DNA of 64,000 nt, taken from positions 708,317 to 772,316 of the forward strand of contig NZ_ATYB01000014.1 in NCBI RefSeq assembly GCF_000427465.1, in the 5' to 3' direction. Position 1 is the first letter of the stretch, and the number at the start of each line of letters is the position of its first letter. This document shows positions 9,663 through 17,769 of the stretch, one piece after another. This DNA is from Sinorhizobium arboris LMG 14919. Lineage in GTDB: Bacteria > Pseudomonadota > Alphaproteobacteria > Rhizobiales > Rhizobiaceae. The notes under the pieces are model-generated. The model was not told the origin of the DNA, searched no databases, and worked only from the letters and a program-made list of their open reading frames with translations. The position numbers and the translations under genes were made by a program.

Positions 9663-11459
9663 ATGTCGGCCGCCCCTGCAGAAGTCCTGTCGCTTCGCCG
9701 CTTCGGCGACGACCAAGTCGTGACGCTTGCCAAACTGGTGATCGAAAATGCCCTCCAGCCGATCGTAGAAGCGACGACCGGGGCGGTGTTCGGTTATGAA
9801 TCGCTCATGCGCGGATTCGAGCGCCTGGGCTTCGCCTCTCCGGTCGAACTGCTCGACAAGGCCGAGAGTGCGGGGCAATTGCTTGCGCTCGAGCACCTGA
9901 TCAACAGCCGCGCCGTCGCCGCCTTTGCCAAGCTCCCGGATTTTTCGGCGCGCACGCTCTTTCTCAATTTCGATGCGAGGCTCATCGGCGGCGAGGGGGA
10001 TATCGTCGAACGTCTCGTCAACCACTTGAAGCGCGCGAATATCGCTCCATCTTCGCTTTGCTTCGAACTTTCGGAACGCTTCGACAGCAGCAGGATGCCG
10101 GACTTCTCCGTGCTCGTACGGCAGCTGCGGCTGGCGGGCTTCAAGCTTGCGATCGACGACTTCGGTGCCGGGTTCAACGGCTTGAAGCTGCTCTGCGACC
10201 AGCCGGTCGACTATGTGAAGATCGATCGGCATTTCATCTCCGGTATCGACAAAGACGCACGCAGGCGCCATCTCGTCCGCCACACCGTCAATATGGCTCA
10301 TGTCCTCGGGACGCGGGTCATCGCCGAGGGGGTGGAGACGGAGGCGGAGCTCCTCGCTTGCCGCGATCTCGGCTGCGATCTGATGCAGGGCTATTTCATC
10401 GCCCGGCCGACGACGCACCTTAGGGAGCTGCAGGCCGTCTATCCCCATCTCCAACCGGAGGGCGTCCGGCGGTCCTCATCGACGCTGGACAGCATCCTGA
10501 TCCGGAAGGAGATCGAGCAGCTCCCGGCGGCGAGGGAGAGCGACGACCTCGATTCCGTGTTCGACCTTTTCCGGCTCAATCCGCGCCAGCCGTTCTTTCC
10601 GGTGCTGAATGCCGATGGCGAACCGCGTGGCATACTGCACGAGTACCACGTCAAGGAGATGATCTATCATCCCTTCGGCCGCGACCTCCTGAAGAACCGG
10701 ATCTATCAGCGCCGCATCTCGCATTTCGTCACGCCCGCGCCGATCGCGGATCTCGACACGCCCGCCGACGAGATGCTGAAGATCTTCGCCGGAATGGACG
10801 GGAGCGACTGCGTCATCCTGACGGAGAACATGCGCTATGCCGGTATTCTCTCCGCTTCGTCGCTTCTGAAGATCATCAACGAGAAGCAGTTGAAGATGGC
10901 GCAGGAGCAGAATCCGCTGACGGGCCTTCCCGGTAACCGGACGATCCGCGATTACGTCCAGCGCGCGATCCTGGACGGCGACCGGGTCCGCTACTTCTGC
11001 TACTGCGATTTCGACGACTTCAAGCCCTTCAACGATACTTACGGTTTTCAGAAGGGGGATCTCGCGATCACCCTGTTCGCGGCGCTCCTGCGGCGCCATT
11101 TCATTGGCGAAGAAAAGTTCCTGGGGCACGTCGGGGGCGACGATTTCTTCGTCGGAATCGACGGCGGTACCGAGGAGGATATGACGGCCGTCTTTTCACG
11201 TCTGATCGACGATTTCCGATCCGACGTCCGCCAGCTCTACTCGCCTGAGCACCTGTCGGCGGGACGGATCAGCGGGTATGGCCGCGACGGCGTCTCGAAG
11301 GACTTTCCCCTAATGCGCTGCTCCATCGCCGTGCTTGTCCTGCCGGAAGGCCTTGTGCTCTCGGACGGCCAGGTGGTGAGCAAGCGGATCGCGGAGATCA
11401 AGGCGCGTGCCAAGGCGAGCGAAGAAGGTTTCGCCATGGAGTCCCTCGACCGGTCCTGA
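9663..11459 (+). CDS. EAL-CBS-GGDEF c-di-GMP signalling protein
   Basis: A 598-residue cytoplasmic protein with an unusual order: EAL phosphodiesterase (about residues 25-265), a CBS pair (about 290-410), then GGDEF (about 420-590). Phosphodiesterase residues look intact: ESLMR for the EAL signature, ELSE, IDDFGAG, KID, EGVE and QG. The cyclase signature reads GGDDF instead of GG(D/E)EF, so cyclase activity is doubtful and the domain may bind GTP instead. No membrane segment is seen; CBS domains suggest adenylate sensing. The start is ATG 9663 after GGAG; the frame is open from TTG 9606. Confidence 0.9.
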   Translation: MSAAPAEVLSLRRFGDDQVVTLAKLVIENALQPIVEATTGAVFGYESLMRGFERLGFASPVELLDKAESAGQLLALEHLINSRAVAAFAKLPDFSARTLFLNFDARLIGGEGDIVERLVNHLKRANIAPSSLCFELSERFDSSRMPDFSVLVRQLRLAGFKLAIDDFGAGFNGLKLLCDQPVDYVKIDRHFISGIDKDARRRHLVRHTVNMAHVLGTRVIAEGVETEAELLACRDLGCDLMQGYFIARPTTHLRELQAVYPHLQPEGVRRSSSTLDSILIRKEIEQLPAARESDDLDSVFDLFRLNPRQPFFPVLNADGEPRGILHEYHVKEMIYHPFGRDLLKNRIYQRRISHFVTPAPIADLDTPADEMLKIFAGMDGSDCVILTENMRYAGILSASSLLKIINEKQLKMAQEQNPLTGLPGNRTIRDYVQRAILDGDRVRYFCYCDFDDFKPFNDTYGFQKGDLAITLFAALLRRHFIGEEKFLGHVGGDDFFVGIDGGTEEDMTAVFSRLIDDFRSDVRQLYSPEHLSAGRISGYGRDGVSKDFPLMRCSIAVLVLPEGLVLSDGQVVSKRIAEIKARAKASEEGFAMESLDRS

Positions 11460-11537
11460 GCGGCGGACGCGAGGGGAACTTTCCCGAACGGCATGAGCGC
11501 TATAGGTATAGGCGGAACCGCTAGCGAGGATGCCGCC

Positions 11538-12539
11538 ATGAACCCTCCCACAGAAATGACTTTTGTCGACCTTACCGGCTTCGGAGGACCGGAGAACATG
11601 ATGCTGGCGCGAGGGCCGCTGCCTGAGGTCCGGCCCGGCGAAATGCTGGTCCGCGTGGAGGCCTTCGGCATCAACCGGCCGGACGTCCTGCAGCGCAAGG
11701 GAGACTACCCGCTGCCACCAGGAGCGAGCCCGGTTCTCGGGCTCGAAGTTGCGGGCGAAGTGGTCGCTCTCGGCGAGGGCGCGGCCGGCTTCTCGACCGG
11801 CGACAAGGTCTGCGCTCTCGCCAATGGCGGCGCTTATGCGGAATATTGCGCCGTTCCCGCAACACAGGCTCTACTCTGGCCGAAGGGCTACGATGCCGTG
11901 AAGGCTGCAGCCTTGCCCGAGACCTTCTTCACCGTCTGGGCCAATGTCTTCGACATGGCGGGCCTGAAGCCCGGCGAGACGTTTCTCGTCCATGGAGGAT
12001 CGAGCGGCATCGGCACCACCGCGATCCAGCTCGCCAGGGCGTTCGGTGCAGAGGTCTTCGCAACTGCCGGCAACGCTGCGAAGTGCGAGGCCTGCGAGGC
12101 GCTCGGGGCGAAACGTGCGATCAATTATCGTGAGGAGGACTTCAGGGCTGTCGTAGTGGAGGAAACGGGTGGCCGCGGGGTCGACGTCATTCTCGATATG
12201 GTCGGCGGGCGCTATTTCGATCGAAACATTGGCAGCCTCGCCAAGGACGGGCGCTTGTCCATCATTGCCTTTCTCGGCGGCGCGCGAGTGGAAGGCGCCA
12301 GTATCGCGCCAATTCTCACGAAGCGCCTGCATGTCATGGGTTCGCTGCTCCGGCCGCGCATGGCCGCCGAGAAGCAGGCGATCCGTGACGGACTTGCGGA
12401 AAAGGTCTGGCCGCTGCTGGAGAAGGGTGAAGTCGCTCCGGTCATCCAGACGGTGCTGCCCTTCGCGGAGATTGCCGATGCCCATCGTCAGATGGAGGGG
12501 GGCGACCATATCGGCAAGATCGTAATGAGGATCGCCTGA
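11538..12539 (+). CDS. NAD(P)H quinone oxidoreductase, PIG3/zinc-free MDR family
   Basis: A 333-residue medium-chain dehydrogenase/reductase of the TP53I3 (PIG3)-like quinone oxidoreductase family. The GroES-like domain occupies about residues 1-130, with the [17 protein letters not shown] signature near 38-54. The nucleotide-binding fold follows, with [16 protein letters not shown] near 150. No zinc ligands are present. I choose ATG 11538 because it gives the family N-terminus (MNPPTEM); the ORF from 11493 adds 15 codons. It probably reduces quinones in the cytosol. The likely transcription unit ends before the small ORF at 12625. Confidence 0.92.
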   Translation: MNPPTEMTFVDLTGFGGPENMMLARGPLPEVRPGEMLVRVEAFGINRPDVLQRKGDYPLPPGASPVLGLEVAGEVVALGEGAAGFSTGDKVCALANGGAYAEYCAVPATQALLWPKGYDAVKAAALPETFFTVWANVFDMAGLKPGETFLVHGGSSGIGTTAIQLARAFGAEVFATAGNAAKCEACEALGAKRAINYREEDFRAVVVEETGGRGVDVILDMVGGRYFDRNIGSLAKDGRLSIIAFLGGARVEGASIAPILTKRLHVMGSLLRPRMAAEKQAIRDGLAEKVWPLLEKGEVAPVIQTVLPFAEIADAHRQMEGGDHIGKIVMRIA

Positions 12540-12624
12540 CAATAAGACGATGGTCGCCCTTGCATTGGCGCAAAGATCGCTTACCTTGGGATCAACGTCA
12601 ACGAACAGAAAGGAAGGTGATCCA

Positions 12625-12696
12625 ATGTCTAATGAGATTTCGGACCTCGTAGTGGACATGGGAGAGGTGAAGGAGTCGAGGCAGCCCTCGGCTTGA
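12625..12696 (+). CDS. Putative small protein (23 aa), unknown function
   Basis: A 24-codon ORF beginning MSNEISDLVVDMGEVK and ending SRQPSA. It has a strong Shine-Dalgarno (AAGGAAGGTGA, centred about 10 bases before ATG) and is followed 57 bases later by a good terminator hairpin, so it looks like a complete short transcript. The acidic DLVVDMGEVKE stretch is faintly like leader regions of proteobacterial lasso-peptide precursors, but no processing enzymes are near. It could also be a regulatory leader or an sRNA-encoded peptide. I do not recognise a family. Confidence 0.45.
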   Translation: MSNEISDLVVDMGEVKESRQPSA

Positions 12697-12752
12697 TAGC
12701 CGCCTTCCTTAGGGGTCTTTGCACCCGGCCATTGTGAGGCCAAAGCTCATGG

Positions 12753-12780
12753 AAGGGTCGCCGGAGGGCGGCCCTTTTCC
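12753..12780 (+). terminator. Rho-independent terminator after the small ORF
   Basis: GGGTCGCC and GGCGGCCC form an eight-pair stem (one G-U) around GGAG, followed directly by a short T-run. It ends the transcript carrying the 23-aa ORF and possibly the upstream oxidoreductase gene. Confidence 0.7.
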
Positions 12781-12837
12781 TATGGAGCGTATGTTCCAGG
12801 TCGGATCGACCTAAAAACATCGTGATCCATTCCAAGA

Positions 12838-12925
12838 AGTGAGAGCGGAACGCGGGCTGAAAACCGCATACACCTTTCCTCATTCCGCTCTGGAGCGTTT
12901 CAGTGTTTCATCGAAACACGAGCGC
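12838..12925. repeat. Two adjoining palindromic repeats
   Basis: GAGCGGAA (12843-12850) pairs with TTCCGCTC (12883-12890) around a region containing GCTGAAAACCGC. Just after it GTGTTTC (12903-12909) pairs with GAAACAC (12913-12919). Both motifs recur in other gaps of the window (21323-21349, 26051-26092, 62937-62990). They lie just past the 3' end of the minus-strand DUF3750 gene and may terminate it. Confidence 0.6.
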
Positions 12926-12933
12926 CGCCGATG

Positions 12934-13671
12934 TCATATCCCGAAGCGGCCGAGTGCCGGAATCTTGATGCCCGGCCGCGCCACGTCGAATCCCGCCACC
13001 AATCCCATGAAGTGCAGTTCCAGGCCGCTGCGCCAGCCGGCCGAGACGCCGGCGAGGCCGTAAAGCGTCGCATGCAGGTCGCGGCCGTCGGCATCGACAT
13101 GGAACAGTTTCCCCTCCGGCAGATAGTCGCGCCCGACCGCATCCGGCGGCAGTACCGCGTCGAGCTCCGGCACCGATCGCAACACGTGGGCAATGAAGGT
13201 GTTGGAGTTGGGGCCGGGCCAGAGGCGATAGGCGCCCGGCGAAGAATAGGGGTACGCCTCGATCGCCTTTTCGACCTTCGGGATCAGGCGCTTGGCCTCC
13301 TCGCCCCTGACTGCCACGACGATGCGCGGCGCGTTGGAATACCAGCGTCCGTCGGCCGCATAAGCGTTCTTGCGGATCGGCTTGCCCCACCCGACCTTTT
13401 CATAACGGGTGTAGGCGGGGATACCTTCCGCTTTGGTGACGATCCAGGCATGGCTTGCCACTGCACCCTTCATGCCGCCTGTTGTCGCGGAGAAGACGTA
13501 TATCGCCGCCTCCGGGCTCGCAGCCGCATCCACCAGAATGCCGGACGACGACCAATCCGCATCGCGCCAGCTCTGCGGCCGTTCCTTGAAATACCACAGG
13601 CCCGCCGAGGCGAGTGCCGGAAGCAGGTACACAACGGCAAAAACGAGAGCGAGCTTGCGGAGGAATTTCAT
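12934..13671 (-). CDS. DUF3750-family membrane-anchored protein
   Basis: A 245-residue protein with one N-terminal hydrophobic segment (about residues 6-27) that is a signal anchor or signal peptide, followed by a periplasmic domain of the DUF3750 type. Recognisable stretches are SHAWIV near residue 79, WPGPNSNTF near 153 and a C-terminal Gly-rich LHFMGLVAGFD. The conserved His and Asn residues suggest an enzyme-like pocket, but no function is known. It is divergent from the asparaginase gene, 71 bp away. Confidence 0.8.
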   Translation of the reverse strand: MKFLRKLALVFAVVYLLPALASAGLWYFKERPQSWRDADWSSSGILVDAAASPEAAIYVFSATTGGMKGAVASHAWIVTKAEGIPAYTRYEKVGWGKPIRKNAYAADGRWYSNAPRIVVAVRGEEAKRLIPKVEKAIEAYPYSSPGAYRLWPGPNSNTFIAHVLRSVPELDAVLPPDAVGRDYLPEGKLFHVDADGRDLHATLYGLAGVSAGWRSGLELHFMGLVAGFDVARPGIKIPALGRFGI

Positions 13672-13742
13672 CGGCGGCGACTTTTCTGCGGTGGGATTCC
13701 TGATAGATGCATATGCGAATCTTGGAAAATTGAGGGCAGGCG

Positions 13743-14750
13743 ATGTCGAATCCCGTTCTGGTGGAAGTCACGCGCGGAAATCTGGTCGAAAGCCGCCATC
13801 GCGGCATGATCGTCGCCGTCGATGGTGACGGGAACACGCTGTTTTCCCTCGGTGAAACGGATGCTCACATCTTTCCGCGGTCCGCCTGCAAGGCAATGCA
13901 GGCCCTGCCGCTTGTTGAAAGCGGAGCCGCCGAGGCCTACGGCTTCGGTGATAAGGAATTGGCACTGGCCTGCTCGTCACATTCGGGGGAGCCGGACCAT
14001 GTTGCGCTCGCCGCAAAAATGCTGGCGGCTGCGGGGCGGGACGTCCAGGCGCTCGAATGCGGTGCCCATTGGTCCTCCGACCAGAAGACGCTGATCGCGC
14101 AGGCCCGCTCGCTCGAAGCGCCGAGCGCGCTCCACAACAACTGCTCGGGCAAACATGCGGGCTTCGTCTGCGCCTGCTGCCATTCCGGTACCGAGGTCAA
14201 AGGCTATATCGGCTACGACCACCCTATCCAGCAGGAAATCCGCGGTATCATGGCGGAGCTCACGGGCGCGATTCTTGACCGCGACAATTGCGGCGTCGAC
14301 GGCTGTTCGATCCCGACCTATGCCCTCTCGCTGAAACGGCTTGCCCGCGGCTTCGCCAGGATGGCGAGCGGCGTGGGTCTTGGGATGGAACGGGCGCGCG
14401 CCTCGAGGCGTCTGATCGACGCCTGCATGGCCGAACCCTTCTATGTCGCCGGTACGAAGCGCGCTTGCACGCGGCTGATGAAGACGGCTCCCGGGCGTAT
14501 TTTTGCCAAGACCGGCGCCGAAGGCGTGTTCTGCGCGGCGATACCGGAGAAGGGGATCGGCATCGCGCTGAAATGCGAGGACGGCACCACCCGTGCCGCC
14601 GAGGCGATGGTCGCAGCTACGCTGGCGCGCTTCTTCGAGGATGCCCCGCAGACCCATGCGGCGTTGATGGCCCAGGCCAATCGCTCGATGCACAACTGGA
14701 ACGGAATTCACGTCGGCGACGTGCGGGTGACGGAGGCCTTTGCCGCCTGA
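13743..14750 (+). CDS. L-asparaginase, R. etli type (class 3, Asparaginase_II fold)
   Basis: Hydrolyses L-asparagine to aspartate and ammonia. The 335 residues match the Rhizobium etli ReAV family (pfam06089), unrelated to E. coli asparaginases. The catalytic Ser-Lys tandem SACK is at residues 47-50, with the second element SSHSGEP near 78-84. The zinc-site CSGK motif (Cys134, Lys137) and the later CGVDGC segment match the metal ligands described for ReAV. The start is ATG 13743. It stands alone, with no transporter beside it. Confidence 0.92.
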   Translation: MSNPVLVEVTRGNLVESRHRGMIVAVDGDGNTLFSLGETDAHIFPRSACKAMQALPLVESGAAEAYGFGDKELALACSSHSGEPDHVALAAKMLAAAGRDVQALECGAHWSSDQKTLIAQARSLEAPSALHNNCSGKHAGFVCACCHSGTEVKGYIGYDHPIQQEIRGIMAELTGAILDRDNCGVDGCSIPTYALSLKRLARGFARMASGVGLGMERARASRRLIDACMAEPFYVAGTKRACTRLMKTAPGRIFAKTGAEGVFCAAIPEKGIGIALKCEDGTTRAAEAMVAATLARFFEDAPQTHAALMAQANRSMHNWNGIHVGDVRVTEAFAA

Positions 14751-14851
14751 GGAAGCCGGGACCGTACTTGCCGCCCCGCGATTTCATCTTCTGTCCGCCA
14801 AGCTTAGGCGCTACCGTATGTTCACATGCTGGACGATTTCGGAGAAGAACG

Positions 14852-15472
14852 ATGCTGAAACTGTTTTACACGCCGGGAACCTGCTCGCTGGCATCGCATA
14901 TCGCGCTCGAAGAAGCCGGTGCGCCCTATCAGTTGCATCGGATCGACTTCTCCAAGGCGGAGCAGACCAAGCCGGATTATCTCACCATCAACCCGAAGGG
15001 GCGCGTCCCTGCGCTCGTGACCGACCGCGGTATCCTGACCGAGACGCCGGCTATCCTCGCCTATATCGCCCAGAGCTTTCCGCAGGCGAGGCTCGCGCCG
15101 CTTGACGATCCCTTCGAATTCGCGCGCCTGCAGTCGTTCCTGAGCTATCTCTGCTCGACGGTGCACGTGGCGCACGCCCATGCGCGTCGCGCGGCACGGT
15201 GGGCAGATGACCCGGCCGCGCAAGAGGCGATGAGGGCCAAGGTGCCGCAGAATATGGCTGATTGCTTTGCGCTGATCGAACGCACGATGTTCGTCGGCCC
15301 CTTCGTCCTTGGCGACGCCTATTCGATTGCCGACCCCTATCTCTTCACCATCGCAAGCTGGCTTGAGTCGGACGGCGTCGATCCGGCCCGGTTTCCACGA
15401 ATCCTCGACTACCGCAACCGGATGGCCGAGCGTCCGGCCGTCGCCAAGGTTCTGGCTGAAGTGCAGTCGTAG
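14852..15472 (+). CDS. Glutathione S-transferase, beta-class-like
   Basis: A 206-residue cytosolic GST. The thioredoxin-like N-terminal domain (about residues 1-80) starts MLKLFYTPGTCSLASHI, with the beta-class-type cysteine at residue 11 and a cis-Pro in KGRVPAL near 51. The helical C-terminal domain carries the N-capping motif SIADPYLFT near 155. GGAGAAG lies seven bases before ATG 14852; the open frame extends to 14288 only because it overlaps the asparaginase in another frame. Detoxification of electrophiles is the usual role; the substrate is unknown. Confidence 0.92.
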   Translation: MLKLFYTPGTCSLASHIALEEAGAPYQLHRIDFSKAEQTKPDYLTINPKGRVPALVTDRGILTETPAILAYIAQSFPQARLAPLDDPFEFARLQSFLSYLCSTVHVAHAHARRAARWADDPAAQEAMRAKVPQNMADCFALIERTMFVGPFVLGDAYSIADPYLFTIASWLESDGVDPARFPRILDYRNRMAERPAVAKVLAEVQS

Positions 15473-15522
15473 CGGCAACCGGCCCGGGATCGGCGGAGCC
15501 GAAGCGTTCAAACGAGTGGCGC

Positions 15523-15720
15523 TCACCTTCGGTCGCAGAGATTTTCCGCCGCGGGGCGGGGCCATGGCCATCCGGGGAACGGCAGGTCCGCGAGTTCGCG
15601 TTCATCCATACGGGAGAGATCCGGATGCTGGAGAGGGTCGCGCATCCAATCGGAGGCGAGACCTCGAACACTGCCGGACGAGATCCGGGGGCGCTTCAGT
15701 ATTGAGAAAAACTTCAACAT
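15523..15720 (-). CDS. Small DUF1127-like hypothetical protein
   Basis: A 65-residue ORF whose HPDLSRMDERELADLPF segment (about residues 34-50) resembles the C-terminal element of rhizobial DUF1127-type small proteins, often found divergent from LysR genes. AAAGGG lies about 8 bases before the ATG. A second minus-strand frame, 15602-15859, overlaps it and begins 22 bp from the LysR start; the two may be parts of one gene split by a frameshift. I am unsure which frame is translated. Confidence 0.4.
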   Translation of the reverse strand: MLKFFSILKRPRISSGSVRGLASDWMRDPLQHPDLSRMDERELADLPFPGWPWPRPAAENLCDRR

Positions 15721-15881
15721 CGGCGTGCCCTTTCAGTGCCAGATCAGCCTGGATCGGGAGGGGAGGAGCGATCTCGCCGGCCAACCGATCCCATGCCTTC
15801 ACCAAGCTTCTGGTAAGAGCATCTGCTCCTTCGTCGAAGTTTGCAATTGAGATTGCCACAGCATCAGTTTAGAAAAACTAC

Positions 15882-16790
15882 ATGAAAGACCTGAATACGG
15901 TTCACCTGAACGGTTTGCGCGCGGCCGAAGCGGTTGGCCGCCTGGGCTCGCTCGCTGCTGCCGCGGAGGAGCTCGGCGTCACCCCCGGCGCCGTCAGTCA
16001 GCAGGTGGCCAAGACGGAGGCGCAACTCGGCCGAACGCTCTTCGAGCGCACGCCGCGGGGGCTCGCGGTTTCGGATAGCGGGCGTGCGCTGCTGACGCGA
16101 TTGTCGAGCGCATTCAGAGAACTCGCCGAGGCGGTCGCGCAGGCACGTCGTCGTGACGAATCGGTATTGACCGTGTCGGTAGCGCCGGTCTTTGCCGCCC
16201 GTTGGCTCGTCTACCGGCTGGACCGCTTCGCCGAGCGCCATCCCGATATCCGGCTGAGGATCGACGCGACCACGACGCTCGCCGATCTGGAGACCTCCGA
16301 TGTCGATCTCGGCATCCGCGTCGGTGCCGGACGCTGGCCCGGCGTGCGATCGGAACTGCTGCTCGAGCAGGAAGTATTTCCGGTCTGCTCGCCGGCGCTA
16401 GCCACCGGACTGCGCGAGCCCGCGGACATTCTGAAACTGCCCGCGGTGATCGACGCGCATGCGATGTTTTCCTGGGAGCTGTGGCTGAGGACCGCCGGCC
16501 TCTCCGGTGCGGCCATGACGGTACGCCACACCTTCAACGACGCCTCCCTGGCGCTCGACGCGGCCATCGCCGGCCAGGGGGTGATGCTTGCCTGGCAGAC
16601 GCTTGCCGGCTACGCCCTGCTGAAAGGGTCTCTGGTGGCACCTTTCGGCATTCGCGCCAGGACCGGCTTCGGGCACTACTTCGTCACGTCCGCCACACGC
16701 CGCGAAAGCAAGGGCGCAGCCGCTTTCAAGCGCTGGGTGCGCGAGGAGGTCGAGGAAGGAATGCGTCAGCTTGCCGCCAAAGCGGCATGA
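15882..16790 (+). CDS. LysR-family transcriptional regulator, GcvA-like
   Basis: A 302-residue LysR regulator. The winged helix-turn-helix is at about residues 18-65 (SLAAAAEELGVTPGAVSQQV), and the periplasmic-binding-like effector domain runs from about 90 to 300. The DLNTVHLNGLRAAEAVGRLGS N-terminus and the WLVYRLDRF segment are characteristic of the GcvA/AmpR branch. The divergent region to the left contains only the small DUF1127-like frames, so the regulated target is not obvious. It converges on the minus-strand GST gene 28 bp downstream. Confidence 0.92.
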   Translation: MKDLNTVHLNGLRAAEAVGRLGSLAAAAEELGVTPGAVSQQVAKTEAQLGRTLFERTPRGLAVSDSGRALLTRLSSAFRELAEAVAQARRRDESVLTVSVAPVFAARWLVYRLDRFAERHPDIRLRIDATTTLADLETSDVDLGIRVGAGRWPGVRSELLLEQEVFPVCSPALATGLREPADILKLPAVIDAHAMFSWELWLRTAGLSGAAMTVRHTFNDASLALDAAIAGQGVMLAWQTLAGYALLKGSLVAPFGIRARTGFGHYFVTSATRRESKGAAAFKRWVREEVEEGMRQLAAKAA

Positions 16791-16818
16791 GCGGATCGCC
16801 GCTTCCTGGCGATGTGCC

Positions 16819-17478
16819 CTATTCCGGCTCCTTCAGCCGTTCCTCCATCATCGCCTTGAAGGCGGGGCGGGACTGGCAGCGCTCCAGCCAGGCCTTCACT
16901 TGGCGGTGCCTGTCGAAAAGGACAGTCTGGCTCATCGTGTAGCGGAAAACTTCCGCGAGATTGAGGTCGGCGACGGTAAAGCGGTCTCCCACGACGTAGT
17001 CGCGTTCGGCAAGGTGGGCCTCGAGTACGCTAAAGGCCCTTTCCAGCGAGCGGACGCAGGCCGCGATCTCCGTCCGGCCTTCCGGCGTGTTCTCGATCCC
17101 GTTGTCGTAGGCGAGAACGATCGTGACGGCATGCGGCTCGACCTCGGTCGCTGCCCACATCGTCCAGTTGCCGATCTGCCCTTCTTCCCGAATGTCGGCC
17201 GGTGCCAGAGGCCCGCCATGCTTGCGGGCGAGATAGAGGTTGTTGGCAAGCGATTCAGTCAGCACCAACCCGTCGTCCACGATCGCGGGTATGAGGCCCA
17301 TTGGGTTTATGGCCAGGTAGCCTGGCGATTTCGTGTTGAGCGGGGCATCCGCGGCCAGCGGATCGGCGACGCGGCGCGCCTGGATTACGGGGACCGATTC
17401 AAAGGGAATGCCGAGCTCGCGTGCCATCCAGTAATTGCGCGACGCGCGCGAGCGATAGACTCCATAGATCGTCAGCAT
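16819..17478 (-). CDS. Glutathione S-transferase family protein
   Basis: A 219-residue GST starting [17 protein letters not shown], with GGAGGAG upstream of ATG 17476-17478. The N-terminal thioredoxin-like domain covers about residues 1-88 and contains [10 protein letters not shown] with the cis-Pro; SLANNLYLA follows. The helical domain ends with [12 protein letters not shown] near 165. The catalytic residue is probably a Ser or Arg of the RSRASRN segment rather than Cys. The open frame runs on to 19776 antisense to the next gene; that extension is a shadow. Confidence 0.92.
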   Translation of the reverse strand: MLTIYGVYRSRASRNYWMARELGIPFESVPVIQARRVADPLAADAPLNTKSPGYLAINPMGLIPAIVDDGLVLTESLANNLYLARKHGGPLAPADIREEGQIGNWTMWAATEVEPHAVTIVLAYDNGIENTPEGRTEIAACVRSLERAFSVLEAHLAERDYVVGDRFTVADLNLAEVFRYTMSQTVLFDRHRQVKAWLERCQSRPAFKAMMEERLKEPE

Positions 17479-17769
17479 TTCCGTTCTCCTCCGAATGCGT
17501 TCGGCTTCGCTACAGCGCCGCGCGTCTGATCCGACGCGCGGAGGCCGCTGCAACGCTTGAGCTGCTGTATGTGATAGGCCATCGCCTTCCTCGGCAGAAG
17601 CCGCCGACAATGATAGATCGCATGAAATCTTTTGATGCGAGGGCATTTCCGCGGCGGACGGGTCGAGAGCTTCTGCGTAACCTTTAGACGATTTTTTGCT
17701 GCGGAATTTAGGGAAGCATAACCTCTGTCCGCTAAACCTGAGCGAGTGCCGCTCCCTCGGAGGTTTCGC
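17479..17769. other. Divergent intergenic region (GST / GGDEF-EAL)
   Basis: 291 bp between divergent genes. It must hold both promoters. An A+T-rich patch around 17690-17725 (TTTTTTGC...GGAATTTAGG) is the likeliest promoter zone for the plus-strand gene. I see no convincing operator or RNA gene. Confidence 0.5.

Noticed and set aside
12625..12696. Lasso-peptide gene cluster
   Set aside because: Only a leader-like short peptide is seen; no cyclase, protease or transporter genes are adjacent.
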